Shown here piece by piece: positions 26,167 to 34,692 of a stretch of 64,000 bases of DNA. The position numbers were made by a program, and so were the translations under genes. Source of the DNA: Hylemonella gracilis (GTDB lineage: Bacteria; Pseudomonadota; Gammaproteobacteria; Burkholderiales; Burkholderiaceae_C). The stretch's first letter is position 1. Each line of letters begins with the position of its first letter. The notes beneath the pieces were generated by a model. It made no database searches and was not told where the DNA came from. It saw only the letters and a list, made by a program, of their open reading frames with translations. The stretch covers positions 2,505,501 to 2,569,500 of the forward strand of contig NZ_CP031395.1 of the NCBI RefSeq assembly GCF_004328645.1, read 5' to 3'.

Positions 26167-27167
26167 GCGTGGCACACCTGCACGCAATGGGCGGCGCGGT
26201 CACGTGCGCCGTGGCGGTCTGGGTGGCCCTGGTCGTCGACCGCTGCTGGGGAGAACCGCGCGCGCGCCTGCATCCCGTGGTGTGGATGGGCCGTTACCTG
26301 GGCTGGGCGGGAGACAGGCTGCAGCGCGGTGCCGTGCAACAGCCGGAGCAGCGAGACTGGAAAATCTTCTGGCGCGCGGCGTTGCTCTGGTGCATGGGTG
26401 TTGCTATCGTTTCAGGAGCGACCTGGGGCTTGCAGACTGTCGCGCTGATGTTGCCATGGTGGGCCGCGGGCCTGGCCCTGGGATTGCTGCTCAAGCCCTT
26501 GTTGGCCTGGGCTTTGCTGCGCGACGAGGTTCAGGCCGTGGAGGCCGCGCTGGGCCAGTCGCTGGCCGCGGGCCGCGAACGCCTGCGCTGGCTGGTGAGC
26601 CGCGACGTGGCCCCGCTCACGGAAATCCAGGTACGTGAAAGTGCCATCGAGACCCTGGCCGAAAACCTCAACGATTCGGTGGTGGCGCCCTTGTTCTGGT
26701 TCGCGCTACTGGGCCTGCCCGGCGCCGCGCTCTACCGCTTCGCCAACACGGCCGACGCCATGTGGGGCTATCCCGGCCTGTACCAGGGCCGCAACTGGGC
26801 CTGGGCCGGCAAGTGGGCCGCGCGTGCGGACGATGTGCTGAGCTGGGTGCCGGCACGCCTCACGGCGGCCTTGCTCTTGCTGGCTGCGGGCTTGCGCAGC
26901 TTGGCCTGGGCGCGAAGGCTGCCGGCCCAGGCGCGCCAGACGCCGTCGCCCAACAGCGGCTGGCCCATGGCGGCCATGGCGCTGGCACTCGGTCTCCGCC
27001 TGAGCAAACCCGGTGTGTATGTGCTGCACGCGCAGGGGCGCGCGCCCCAAGCGGCGGATGCCGCGCGTGCGGTGCGTCTGGGCGCGCGCGCCTTGGTACT
27101 GGGGGCTGTTCTGGCCTCGTTGGCTTTGTTCTCGGTCGCTCCGTTGGGCGTGGGGCTGCGGTCATGA
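26163..27167 (+). CDS. cbiB: Adenosylcobinamide-phosphate synthase CbiB/CobD
   Basis: A 334-residue membrane protein with about five hydrophobic segments. It attaches aminopropanol (phosphate) to adenosylcobyric acid. Conserved blocks are LHPVVWMGRYLGW near residue 38, then IQVRESAIETLAENLNDSVVAPLFWF, the strongest CbiB signature, and YRFANTADAMWGY. Length fits (about 310-330). ATGA overlaps join it to DUF1636 and the following decarboxylase. Confidence 0.95.
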   Translation: MSVAHLHAMGGAVTCAVAVWVALVVDRCWGEPRARLHPVVWMGRYLGWAGDRLQRGAVQQPEQRDWKIFWRAALLWCMGVAIVSGATWGLQTVALMLPWWAAGLALGLLLKPLLAWALLRDEVQAVEAALGQSLAAGRERLRWLVSRDVAPLTEIQVRESAIETLAENLNDSVVAPLFWFALLGLPGAALYRFANTADAMWGYPGLYQGRNWAWAGKWAARADDVLSWVPARLTAALLLLAAGLRSLAWARRLPAQARQTPSPNSGWPMAAMALALGLRLSKPGVYVLHAQGRAPQAADAARAVRLGARALVLGAVLASLALFSVAPLGVGLRS

Positions 27168-28240
27168 ACCTCGGACCGCATCAAGAACTTCACGGGGGCC
27201 CGGATGCCCTGGGTGTGCCACGATTCGACTTTTCCACCAACGCCAATGCCTGCGGGCCTTGCCCTCAGGCGCTGGCCGCCGTGCTGCAGGCCGACGCCGC
27301 GCATTACCCGGACCCGAGCTACCTCGCCCTGCGCAGCCGCTTGGCCGAGTTCCATGGTGTCGCTCCCGCGCGGGTGTTGCTGGCGGCCAGCGCCAGCGAA
27401 TTCATCCACCGCGTCAGCGCCTGGGTCGCGCAGCGCGGTGCGCGCAGCGTCTGCCTGCCCGCGCACAGCTACCGCGACTACGCCGCCGCGGCCCAGGCCT
27501 GGGGCCTGCGCTCGGTTCCATCGCCGCGCGATGCTGGACTGAGCTGGGCCTGCGAGCCCTCCAGCCCGCTGGGGCAGGCGCAGCCCGAACTGCACGCCTG
27601 GGTGCACGATGCCCCGTTGTGTGTGCTGGACCGTGCCTACGAGCCGCTGCGCCTGGAGGGCGTGGCCAGCCTGCGGGAGAGCGAGCTGGACCAGGTCTGG
27701 CAGCTGTGGTCTCCGAACAAGGCCTTGGGTTTGACGGGCGTGCGCGCGGCTTATGTGATCGCGCCGCTGCAGGCTGATCCAGCCGATCCAGCAAGCGCCC
27801 CATCCGTGGCCCAGCTCGAGGCCTTGTGCTCTTCCTGGCCGTTGGGCGCGCACGGCGTGGCCCTGTTGCAGGCCTGGACCACCGCCGAGGCGCAAGCCTG
27901 GGTGCGGGCCAGCCTGCTCACCTTGCAGACCTGGAAGACCCGGCAGATCGGTCTGTGCACGGCGCTGGGGTGGCGCTGCGCGCCGAGCCTGGCCAACTTC
28001 TTCTGTGCCGACACCGGTTTGTCGGCCGCCGCACTGGCGCAGGCTTTGCGGGCTTTGCGCGCGCGCGGCATCAAGCTGCGCGATGCAGCCTCCTTCGGTC
28101 TGCCGGGCTGGGTGCGCCTGGGCGTGCTCGCGCCGGAGGCCCAAGACGCCTTGCGCGAGGCCTGGTTGGAGCTGCTGCCCGTGCGGTCGTCGCCGATGCC
28201 GATGAATGCTCGCGCACAGGAAGGGACGGTGCAACGATGA
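27164..28240 (+). CDS. cobD: PLP-dependent threonine-phosphate decarboxylase-like enzyme
   Basis: A 358-residue fold-type I aminotransferase-like protein (called CobC in Pseudomonas, CobD in Salmonella) that supplies (R)-1-aminopropan-2-ol phosphate for the nucleotide loop. It starts with a family-like HGGPDALGVPRFDFSTNANACGP and has HYPDPSYLALRSRLA. The Schiff-base lysine is K186 in WSPNKALGLTGVRAAY. Start ATG 27164 overlaps the cbiB stop; the frame extends further upstream only inside cbiB. Shadow frames on the other strand are not real. Confidence 0.9.
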   Translation: MNLGPHQELHGGPDALGVPRFDFSTNANACGPCPQALAAVLQADAAHYPDPSYLALRSRLAEFHGVAPARVLLAASASEFIHRVSAWVAQRGARSVCLPAHSYRDYAAAAQAWGLRSVPSPRDAGLSWACEPSSPLGQAQPELHAWVHDAPLCVLDRAYEPLRLEGVASLRESELDQVWQLWSPNKALGLTGVRAAYVIAPLQADPADPASAPSVAQLEALCSSWPLGAHGVALLQAWTTAEAQAWVRASLLTLQTWKTRQIGLCTALGWRCAPSLANFFCADTGLSAAALAQALRALRARGIKLRDAASFGLPGWVRLGVLAPEAQDALREAWLELLPVRSSPMPMNARAQEGTVQR

Positions 28241-29865
28241 ACGCCCCCCCACGCTCCCGCGCCGTCATGGTGCTGGGCACCACCAGCGGCGCTGGCAAGA
28301 GCTGGCTCACCACGGCCTTGTGCCGCCACTACGCGCGGCTGGGCCTGAAGGTGGCGCCCTTCAAGGCGCAGAACATGAGCAATAACGCAAGGGTTGTGGC
28401 CCCCACGCTGGTCGCTTCGCGTACTGCGCCGCCCCCCGAGGGGGTTAATTTTCCTTGGGGCGGCCCGGCGGAAAATTGGCTTGCTGGCGGCGAGATCGGC
28501 TCGGCCCAGTATTTCCAGGCCTTGGCCGCGCGCGCCGAACCCGAGGTGCGCATGAACCCGTTGCTGCTCAAGCCTGAGCGTGACACGCACAGCCAGGTTG
28601 TGCTGCTGGGCCAGGTCGATGAAGCGCTCACGCGCATGGGCTGGCGCGGGCGCAGCGAGAAGGTCTGGCCCACGGTGGCGTGCGCGCTGGACGAACTCAT
28701 GGCCGAGAACGACGTGGTGGTGATCGAGGGGGCGGGTTCACCGGCCGAGATCAACCTCATGGACAGCGACATCGTGAACCTGCGCGTGGCCCGCCACGCG
28801 CACGCACGCTGCCTGCTAGTCACCGACATCGACCGTGGCGGCGCTTTTGCGCATCTCTACGGCACCTGGGCCTTGCTGCCCGAGATGGACCGCGCGTTGA
28901 TCCACGGTTTCGTGCTCAACAAGTTCCGCGGCGATGCCAGCTTGCTGGCTCCGGGCCCACAACAACTGCAGGAACTCACGGGCGTGCCCACGGTGGCGAC
29001 GCTGCCCATGTGGTGGCAGCACGGCCTGCCCGAGGAAGATGGTGTTTTTGATACGACCCCCACGCTCGGCACTGGCGTGTCCTCGCTGCCCCCCGAGGGG
29101 GCTCGCGCGCCTAGGGGCGGCCCGTCGGCGCTTGGTGGCCCCTACGCCACAAGTGGCGCGATCCACACCCGCATCGCCGTCGTGGCCTACCCGCGCATCA
29201 GCAACCTCGACGAGTTCCAGCCGCTGAAGAACGTGCCGGGCGTGGCCCTGCGCTGGGCGCGTGGCCCGGCCGACCTGGTGGGCGTGGATTGGGTCATCCT
29301 GCCAGGCTCCAAGCACACGAGCGGCGATCTGGCCTGGCTGCGCGCACAGGACCTGGACCGTGCCATCAGCGCGCATGCCGCGCAGGGCAGGGTGGTGTTG
29401 GGCATCTGTGGCGGCTTGCAGATGCTGGGCGAGGCGTTGATCGACACCCACGGCATCGACGGCAACGCGCCGGGCCTGGGCCTGCTGCCCCTGGTCACGG
29501 CCTTCGAGCCGGCCAAGACCGTACGGCGCACCGTGGCACGCTTGGGCGAGGCGCGCGGCGCCTGGTCCGCCTTGTCTGGCGTGGACGTGCGGGGGTATGA
29601 AATCCACCACGGCCAGACGGCCCAGCACCCGGCCATGGAGGCGGCGGGGGACGTGGCGCGCGAATTGATGCCGGGCCTGGCCTGGCAGAACGCCGAGGGC
29701 AATGTGCTGGGTGTCTATCTGCACGGCCTGTTCGAAGACCCGGCCGTGCTGCAAGCCCTGTTTGGCGCCCAGGTGCCCACGCTCGAATCCGTCTTCGAGC
29801 GCATGGCCGATTTCATCGCCGCGCATTTCGAACCCGGCGTGCTGGACCAGCTGATCGCCGACTGA
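28237..29865 (+). CDS. cobQ: Cobyric acid synthase, with two repeat-derived insertions
   Basis: A 542-residue glutamine-dependent amidase that converts adenosylcobyrinic a,c-diamide to adenosylcobyric acid. The P-loop domain has GTTSGAGKSWLTTALCR and FKAQNMSNNARVVA; the glutamine amidotransferase domain has LPGSKHTSGDLAWLR and the nucleophile cysteine in GICGGLQMLG. CobQ is usually about 480-500 residues. The excess comes from two in-frame inserts, one splitting the normally continuous NNARVVA/GGEIGSAQ motif (28401-28470) and one between the two domains (29057-29130). Both are copies of a dispersed GC palindrome. The first sits close to the active region, so activity may be affected. Confidence 0.93.
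   Translation: MNAPPRSRAVMVLGTTSGAGKSWLTTALCRHYARLGLKVAPFKAQNMSNNARVVAPTLVASRTAPPPEGVNFPWGGPAENWLAGGEIGSAQYFQALAARAEPEVRMNPLLLKPERDTHSQVVLLGQVDEALTRMGWRGRSEKVWPTVACALDELMAENDVVVIEGAGSPAEINLMDSDIVNLRVARHAHARCLLVTDIDRGGAFAHLYGTWALLPEMDRALIHGFVLNKFRGDASLLAPGPQQLQELTGVPTVATLPMWWQHGLPEEDGVFDTTPTLGTGVSSLPPEGARAPRGGPSALGGPYATSGAIHTRIAVVAYPRISNLDEFQPLKNVPGVALRWARGPADLVGVDWVILPGSKHTSGDLAWLRAQDLDRAISAHAAQGRVVLGICGGLQMLGEALIDTHGIDGNAPGLGLLPLVTAFEPAKTVRRTVARLGEARGAWSALSGVDVRGYEIHHGQTAQHPAMEAAGDVARELMPGLAWQNAEGNVLGVYLHGLFEDPAVLQALFGAQVPTLESVFERMADFIAAHFEPGVLDQLIAD
28401..28470 (+). repeat. Dispersed GC-palindrome repeat, copy A, inside cobQ
   Basis: The unit reads CCCCACGCT, a variable arm, then GCCCCCCGAGGGGG, then CTTGGGGCGGCCCGGCG. 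It interrupts the conserved NNARVVA-GGEIGSAQ motif of CobQ without a stop or frame change. Related copies are at 29057, 40996 (minus) and 56342 (minus). Confidence 0.85.
29057..29130 (+). repeat. Dispersed GC-palindrome repeat, copy B, inside cobQ
   Basis: It carries the same blocks as copy A: CCCCACGCT, GCCCCCCGAGGGGG, then GGGGCGGCCCGTCGGCG with a CTAGGGG variant. It lies in frame between the two CobQ domains and encodes a Pro/Gly/Ser-rich linker. Confidence 0.85.
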
Positions 29866-29917
29866 AGAACCTTTCTTGATCTTTCTTGAACTTCATTGAC
29901 TTTGTTTGACCTCCACC

Positions 29918-30976
29918 ATGACCTTGCGTTTTGACCTCCCCACTGTTGCCGACCTGAACGATGCCGCGCTGGCCGCTCGCCTGCAGCACAAGATCGACCA
30001 GAAGACCAAGCCCCTGGGCTCGCTCGGGCGGCTGGAGTCCTTGGCCCTGCAACTCGGCCTCATCCTGGGCAGCGAGACGCCCGAATTGCGCGCGCCGCAG
30101 ATGCTGGTGTGCGCCGGCGACCACGGTCTGGCCGCGCGCGGGGTCTCGGCCTTCCCCAGCGACGTGACCTGGCAGATGGTCGAGAACTTCCTGGCCGGAG
30201 GCGCTTGCGTCAGCGTGCTGGCGCGCCAGCACGGCATCGCGCTCACCGTGGCGGACTGCGGCGTGCGGCATGACTTCGCGCCGCGCCCTGGACTCGTCGA
30301 TGTGAAAGTGGCGCCCGGCACGGCCGATGCGCTCAGCGGTCCGGCCATGACGGCCGACCAGTGTGCCCAGGCCCTGGCCAACGGCGTGTCCATCGTGCAG
30401 GGCCTGCCTGGCAATGCCTTGCTGCTCGGCGAGATGGGCATAGCCAACACCTCGGCCGCCGCGCTGTTGCTTGCACGTTTGGCGAATCTGGACATCGCCG
30501 ATTGCACGGGCGCGGGCACGGGCCTGGACGCGGCGGCCGTGGTCCGCAAGACCGAGGTGCTGCGCGAAGTCTTGCTCAAGCACCCGCAGGCGCAGGCGCC
30601 GCTGGACGTGCTGGCGGCCTTCGGGGGGTTCGAGATCGCCACCCTGGCGGGCGCGGTGCTGCAGGCTGCGGCCGAGCGCCGCGTGATCGTGGTCGACGGT
30701 TTCATCGCCAGCGCCGCCGTGCTCGTGGCCGCCCGCCTCGACGCGCAACAGGCGCCGGCCGTGCTGCAGCGCTGCGTCTTCGCGCACCGCTCAGGCGAGC
30801 GGGGCCATGCGCTGATGCTGGCCCAGCTTCAGGCGCAACCGCTGCTGGACCTGGGCCTGCGCCTGGGCGAAGGCTCGGGCGCGGCCCTGGCCTGGCCGCT
30901 GCTGGTGTCGGCCTGCACCGTGCTGCGCGAGATGGCCAGCTTCGAATCGGCCGGCGTCTCCGAGAAAAATGCCTGA
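29918..30976 (+). CDS. cobT: Nicotinate-nucleotide--dimethylbenzimidazole phosphoribosyltransferase
   Basis: A 352-residue enzyme activating the lower ligand dimethylbenzimidazole to alpha-ribazole phosphate. Conserved blocks are KTKPLGSLGRLE, VCAGDHGLAARGVSAFPSDV, LGEMGIANTSAAA and GAGTGLD, with a C-terminal ALAWPLLVSAC. Length is typical (about 350). ATG 29918 is preferred over TTG 29906. The 52-base gap after cobQ is AT-richer, with repeated CTTGA/CTTCA motifs and no clear terminator. Confidence 0.95.
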   Translation: MTLRFDLPTVADLNDAALAARLQHKIDQKTKPLGSLGRLESLALQLGLILGSETPELRAPQMLVCAGDHGLAARGVSAFPSDVTWQMVENFLAGGACVSVLARQHGIALTVADCGVRHDFAPRPGLVDVKVAPGTADALSGPAMTADQCAQALANGVSIVQGLPGNALLLGEMGIANTSAAALLLARLANLDIADCTGAGTGLDAAAVVRKTEVLREVLLKHPQAQAPLDVLAAFGGFEIATLAGAVLQAAAERRVIVVDGFIASAAVLVAARLDAQQAPAVLQRCVFAHRSGERGHALMLAQLQAQPLLDLGLRLGEGSGAALAWPLLVSACTVLREMASFESAGVSEKNA

Positions 30977-30997
30977 AGCAAAGAGCGGGACTCACCT

Positions 30998-31810
30998 ATG
31001 AACTTCGTCCGCCATTACCTGCTGGCCCTGCAGTTCTTCACCCGCGTGCCCGTGACGGGGCGGCTGGCGGCCTGGGTGGGCTACAGCCCCGACATGTTGC
31101 GCCAGTCCGCCGCGCATTTCCCGGGCGTGGGTTGGCTGGTGGGGCTGCTGGCCGCCCTGGGGTACGCCGGCCTGGACTGGGCGCTGCCCGACAGCGGCTA
31201 CGCGCCCCTGGTCGCAGCCGTGCTGGTGACGGTGTTCACGGTCTTGCTGACCGGTGCCTTCCACGAGGATGGGCTGGCCGACGTGGCCGATGGCCTGGGC
31301 GGCTCGCATGAGCGTGAGCGCGCGCTGGACATCATGAAGGACTCGCGCATCGGTGCGTATGGCGCCGTGGCGCTGGTGTTGGCCTTGCTCAGCAAAATCG
31401 CCTTGCTGGCCTTGCTGGGCGATGCCGATCCGGCTCTGGCCTGCGGTGCGCTGTTCTTCGCCCACGTGGTCACGCGTTTCCTGCCGCTGTGGCTGATCCG
31501 CCTGCTACCGCATGTGGGCGACACCGGGCGCTCCAAGTCCAAGCCCTTGGCGGACCGCATCAGCGCGGGGAGCCTCGCCGTGGCCACGCTCTGGACAGCG
31601 GCCGCCGCCGCGTTGTCATGGTGGTGGCTGCCCGAGGCGCTGTTCTGGTTCAGCGGCGCCGCCGCGAGCCTGCTGGCCTCGCTCTGGATGGGGCGCCTTT
31701 TCGCGCGCCGGCTCCAGGGTTACACGGGCGACTGCCTGGGCGCGACGCAACAGGTCTGCGAAATCGCCTGCTACCTGGGCTTGGCGCTCGGCCTGTCCTG
31801 GATCCCATGA
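30998..31810 (+). CDS. cobS: Adenosylcobinamide-GDP ribazoletransferase
   Basis: A 270-residue cobalamin (5'-phosphate) synthase, an integral membrane protein with six or seven hydrophobic segments. The N-terminus LALQFFTRVPVTG and the acidic catalytic block AFHEDGLADVADGLGG, followed by IMKDSRIGAYG, are diagnostic. It joins AdoCbi-GDP with alpha-ribazole (phosphate). It overlaps cobC by ATGA, so synthesis and dephosphorylation are coupled. Confidence 0.95.
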   Translation: MNFVRHYLLALQFFTRVPVTGRLAAWVGYSPDMLRQSAAHFPGVGWLVGLLAALGYAGLDWALPDSGYAPLVAAVLVTVFTVLLTGAFHEDGLADVADGLGGSHERERALDIMKDSRIGAYGAVALVLALLSKIALLALLGDADPALACGALFFAHVVTRFLPLWLIRLLPHVGDTGRSKSKPLADRISAGSLAVATLWTAAAAALSWWWLPEALFWFSGAAASLLASLWMGRLFARRLQGYTGDCLGATQQVCEIACYLGLALGLSWIP

Positions 31811-32352
31811 AGCTCTGGCTGGTCCGCCACGCGCAGCCGCTGATCGCGCCCGGTGTCTGCTACGGCGCCAGCGACATCGAGGCCGATGGCGAACGCACGG
31901 CGGACTGCGCGGTGCGGCTGGCGGCCGAACTGCCGCGCGGTCTCACGGTCCACAGCTCGCCCCTGCGACGTTGCCTGCAACTGGCGCAGGCCCTGTGCGC
32001 CTTGCGGCCGGACCTGCAACTGCGGCAGGACCCACGCCTGCGCGAGATGGATTTTGGGCAGTGGGAGGGGGTGCGCTGGGACGACATCCCGCGCGCGGCC
32101 TATGAGGCCTGGACAGCCGATTTCGGTGTCGAGCGCTTTGGGGGACAGGAAAGCGTCAACGAACTGATGGCTCGCGTGGCGGCAGCGCGCGAGGCGTTCC
32201 GTGCGGCGGGGCAGGATGCCATCTGGGTCACGCACGGCGGTGTGTTGCGCGCCCTGGCCCTGCTGGACCAGGGCCTGTCCCGGCTGGACCGGGCCGACCA
32301 GTGGCCGGCCTCGGTGGCGGGCTGGGGTGAGTGGCAGTCCATCACCCTTTAG
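31807..32352 (+). CDS. cobC: Alpha-ribazole phosphatase, histidine phosphatase family
   Basis: A 181-residue phosphoglycerate-mutase-like phosphatase. The catalytic RH motif is LVRHAQP at the N-terminus, with HSSPLRRCLQLA, REMDFGQWEG and the second histidine in VTHGGVLRAL. It removes the phosphate from alpha-ribazole phosphate or cobalamin phosphate. It is the last gene of the plus-strand cobalamin run and converges on a MetE-like gene 30 bases away. No clear terminator is visible between them. Confidence 0.9.
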   Translation: MKLWLVRHAQPLIAPGVCYGASDIEADGERTADCAVRLAAELPRGLTVHSSPLRRCLQLAQALCALRPDLQLRQDPRLREMDFGQWEGVRWDDIPRAAYEAWTADFGVERFGGQESVNELMARVAAAREAFRAAGQDAIWVTHGGVLRALALLDQGLSRLDRADQWPASVAGWGEWQSITL

Positions 32353-32382
32353 CTCACCACGGGTTCAACAGGTTCAGCGGGC

Positions 32383-33501
32383 TCAGCCCCAGACTTCCTG
32401 CGCCGTTTCGACGACCAGCCGCAGCTTCTTGCGCTGGTCTTCCACGGCGATGTTGTTGCCGTGCACGGTGCTGGAGAAGCCGCACTGCGGGCTCAGGGCG
32501 AGCTGATCCAGGTCGGCGTACTTGCTGGCTTCCTCGATGCGGCGCTTGAGCGCGTCCTTGGTTTCCAGCTGGCCGAACTTGGTGGTCACCAGGCCCAGCA
32601 CCACGATCTTGCCCTTGGACAGGAAGCGCAGGGGGCGGAAGTCGCCCGAGCGGTCGTCGTCGTATTCAAGGAAGAAGGCGTCGAGGTTCATTTCCTTGAG
32701 CAAGGCCTCGGCCACCGGTTCGTAGTTGCCGGCCGCCGCGTGCGTGCTCTTGAAGTTGCCGCGGCACAGGTGCATGGCCAGGGTCATGCCCGCGGGCTTC
32801 TTGGCGACGACCTTGTTGATGAACCCGGCGTAGCGGTGCGGCAGTTCGTTGGGATCGTCACCGCGCTGGCGCGCGGCTTCGCGCATGCGGTCGTCGCAGA
32901 GGTAGGCCAGGTTGGTGTCGTCCATCTGCACGTAGCGGCAGCCCGCGTCATAGAGTGACTGCAGCTCGTCGCCGTAGGCCTGGGCCACGTCGTCGTAGAA
33001 CACCGGGTCGAGTTCCGGGTAGGCGTCCTTGCTGATGCCCGCGCGGCCGCCGCGGAAGTGCAGCATGGTCGGGCTGGGGATGGTGACCTTGGGCGTCATG
33101 CCCGCCGCGATCTGGCTCTTCAGGTATTCGAAATCGGCGCGCTGGATGTCTTTGACGTGCTTCACCTTGTCGATCACGCGGATCACCGGCGGCGCCAGCT
33201 CTTCCGTGCCATCGGGCTTCTTGATCGTCACCGGGATGTCGGTCTTCACGCCACCCAGTTGCTCCAGGAAGTCAATGTGGAAGTAGGTGCGGCGGAACTC
33301 GCCGTCCGTGATGGACTTCAGGCCCACGTCCTGCTGGAACTTCACGATTTCGGTGATGGCCTTGTCTTCCACCTCGCGCAGCTGGGCCGCACTGATGGAC
33401 TTCTTGACGAAGAACTGATCGCGGGCTTCGAGCAGGTACTGCGGGCGCAGGAAGCTGCCGACGTGGTCAGCGCGAAAGGGTGGCGTGGTGCGTAATGTCA
33501 C
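32383..33501 (-). CDS. MetE C-terminal-domain-like (YxjG-type) methyltransferase
   Basis: A 372-residue protein of the MetE/vitamin-B12-independent methionine synthase superfamily, lacking the MetE N-terminal domain. It starts RADHVGSFLRP, as YxjG/YxjH-type proteins do, and has ITDGEFRR, VQMDDTNLAYL, a zinc-ligand pair in AMHLCRGN and the last zinc-site cysteine in SPQCGFSS. It may transfer methyl to homocysteine from an unidentified donor or act on another thiol. It starts with GTG after AGGAGATCAGACA. It lies 129 bases downstream of the thioesterase, hence downstream of the second B12 riboswitch, which would make it a B12-repressed backup enzyme if co-transcribed. Confidence 0.88.
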   Translation of the reverse strand: MTLRTTPPFRADHVGSFLRPQYLLEARDQFFVKKSISAAQLREVEDKAITEIVKFQQDVGLKSITDGEFRRTYFHIDFLEQLGGVKTDIPVTIKKPDGTEELAPPVIRVIDKVKHVKDIQRADFEYLKSQIAAGMTPKVTIPSPTMLHFRGGRAGISKDAYPELDPVFYDDVAQAYGDELQSLYDAGCRYVQMDDTNLAYLCDDRMREAARQRGDDPNELPHRYAGFINKVVAKKPAGMTLAMHLCRGNFKSTHAAAGNYEPVAEALLKEMNLDAFFLEYDDDRSGDFRPLRFLSKGKIVVLGLVTTKFGQLETKDALKRRIEEASKYADLDQLALSPQCGFSSTVHGNNIAVEDQRKKLRLVVETAQEVWG

Positions 33502-33630
33502 TGTCTGATCTCCTGTGGGGTCGACGATGGGGGTAATGAATGACTGTACAGAAATGGTGGGCCTTGGCTGCTGGGGGAATGCCTAGGGTGGGGTGGCCAA
33601 AGTCACGAGGGCCGTTGCTCGCAAGCGGCC

Positions 33631-34473
33631 TCAGGCCACGGCCACGAACACCAGTGTGCCCGTGGTGCAGTGCCTGCGCTCACCCGTGGCGGGCGATTCG
33701 GCCCACATGTCCACGTGCACGTGGATGGAGCGTCGCCCGGTGGCGATGACCGTGGCCGTCACCTCGACCACGTCACCCACATGCGCCGGGGCTTTGAATT
33801 CCAGTTTCTCGCTGCTGGCCATGACGATGGTGCGACGCATGCGCCGGGTGGCGGCGACGAAACCGGCCTTGGCCATCCATTCCATGGCCGGGCCGCCGTG
33901 CAACAGGCCTCGGTGGTTGGCATGGCCGGGGAAGACAATCTCCGCGACCATGGCGCTGGCCTTGCCGCCCTCGGTGAATACCGGCGGCCTGGAGGCAATT
34001 GGCGCTGTCGCCGGTGGAGTTGCGACGCTGACCGGGCTTGCTTGCGCGTCCTCGGCTTGGCGAACCATGACGAATTCGCCGGACAGGCAATCGGTGCGCG
34101 TGCCGCTGAGCAGGTCCTCGGCGACCAGGCGCGTGCCCACCGTGACGGAGCGCTTGCCCTGTCGCAACACCTGGGCGCTGCATTCCACCAGATGGCCGGC
34201 GGGCGCGGGCGCCGCGAAGTTCAGGTCGCTGACCGATGCCGTGACGACCGAGCCACGCAGGGCCTTGCTGCCGACGATGAAGGCCAGCCTGTCCAGCATG
34301 GACAGGGCCGCGCCGCCGAACAGTGTGCCGTGGTGGTTGGATTGATCGGGCCAGACCATGTCGACGACGACCATGGGCGGCGTGCTGGTGCCCGAAGGCA
34401 GATTAGCGTCTGTATTGGCGGATGACAAAGTGTTCTCCGACGGCGCGTGGGCACACCCCGTCCCATGCACCAT
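33631..34473 (-). CDS. Double-hotdog acyl-CoA thioesterase
   Basis: A 280-residue protein with two hotdog domains in tandem, one around NHHGTLFGGAALSMLDRLAF and the other around NHRGLLHGGPAMEWMAK, each with the N-H-x-G-x-L-x-GG substrate-loop pattern of YciA/ACOT-type thioesterases. It should hydrolyse acyl-CoA thioesters. ATG 34473 follows CGGAG by seven bases, and that ribosome site lies two bases after the B12 box of a cobalamin riboswitch, so B12 probably blocks its translation. A thioesterase is an unusual riboswitch target. It may process an acyl-CoA that builds up when B12-dependent methylmalonyl-CoA metabolism fails, which is speculation. Confidence 0.85.
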   Translation of the reverse strand: MVHGTGCAHAPSENTLSSANTDANLPSGTSTPPMVVVDMVWPDQSNHHGTLFGGAALSMLDRLAFIVGSKALRGSVVTASVSDLNFAAPAPAGHLVECSAQVLRQGKRSVTVGTRLVAEDLLSGTRTDCLSGEFVMVRQAEDAQASPVSVATPPATAPIASRPPVFTEGGKASAMVAEIVFPGHANHRGLLHGGPAMEWMAKAGFVAATRRMRRTIVMASSEKLEFKAPAHVGDVVEVTATVIATGRRSIHVHVDMWAESPATGERRHCTTGTLVFVAVA

Positions 34474-34486
34474 CACATCGCTCCGT

Positions 34487-34680
34487 GGCAGGTCTCCTGG
34501 CTATCGGGTCCTCGTCCAATGCGGCCTTCCCGGCGCGTGGCCAGTGGCGTAAGGCATCGAATTCGCCGATCACAGTTGCGGGGGCAGCCACAGCGCGGGG
34601 TTGGGTCTCAACCCTCCGCTGCTGTTCCCTTTTCATTCCTGCGCTGGGCAGGAAACCGCGGGGCGGGCGCAGTGTATACC
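34487..34680 (-). promoter_or_regulatory. Cobalamin (B12) riboswitch between metE and the thioesterase
   Basis: On the minus strand the elements appear in order: an extended -10 TGGTATACA (about 34681-34673), AAAAGGGAACAGC, the CTGCCCCCGCAACTGTGA core (34587-34570), GCCACTGG (34548-34541), CCGGGAAGGCC, and the consensus B12 box AGCCAGGAGACCTGCC (34502-34487). It begins just after the metE stop and ends two bases before the ribosome site of the thioesterase gene. Its output is therefore the downstream thioesterase and MetE-like genes, not metE. Confidence 0.93.
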
Positions 34681-34692
34681 AAGCCTCACGCT

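Noticed and set aside
34487..34690. Assigning the second B12 riboswitch to metE
   Set aside because: Its orientation and position put it 3' of the metE stop; it can only act on genes further along the minus strand.
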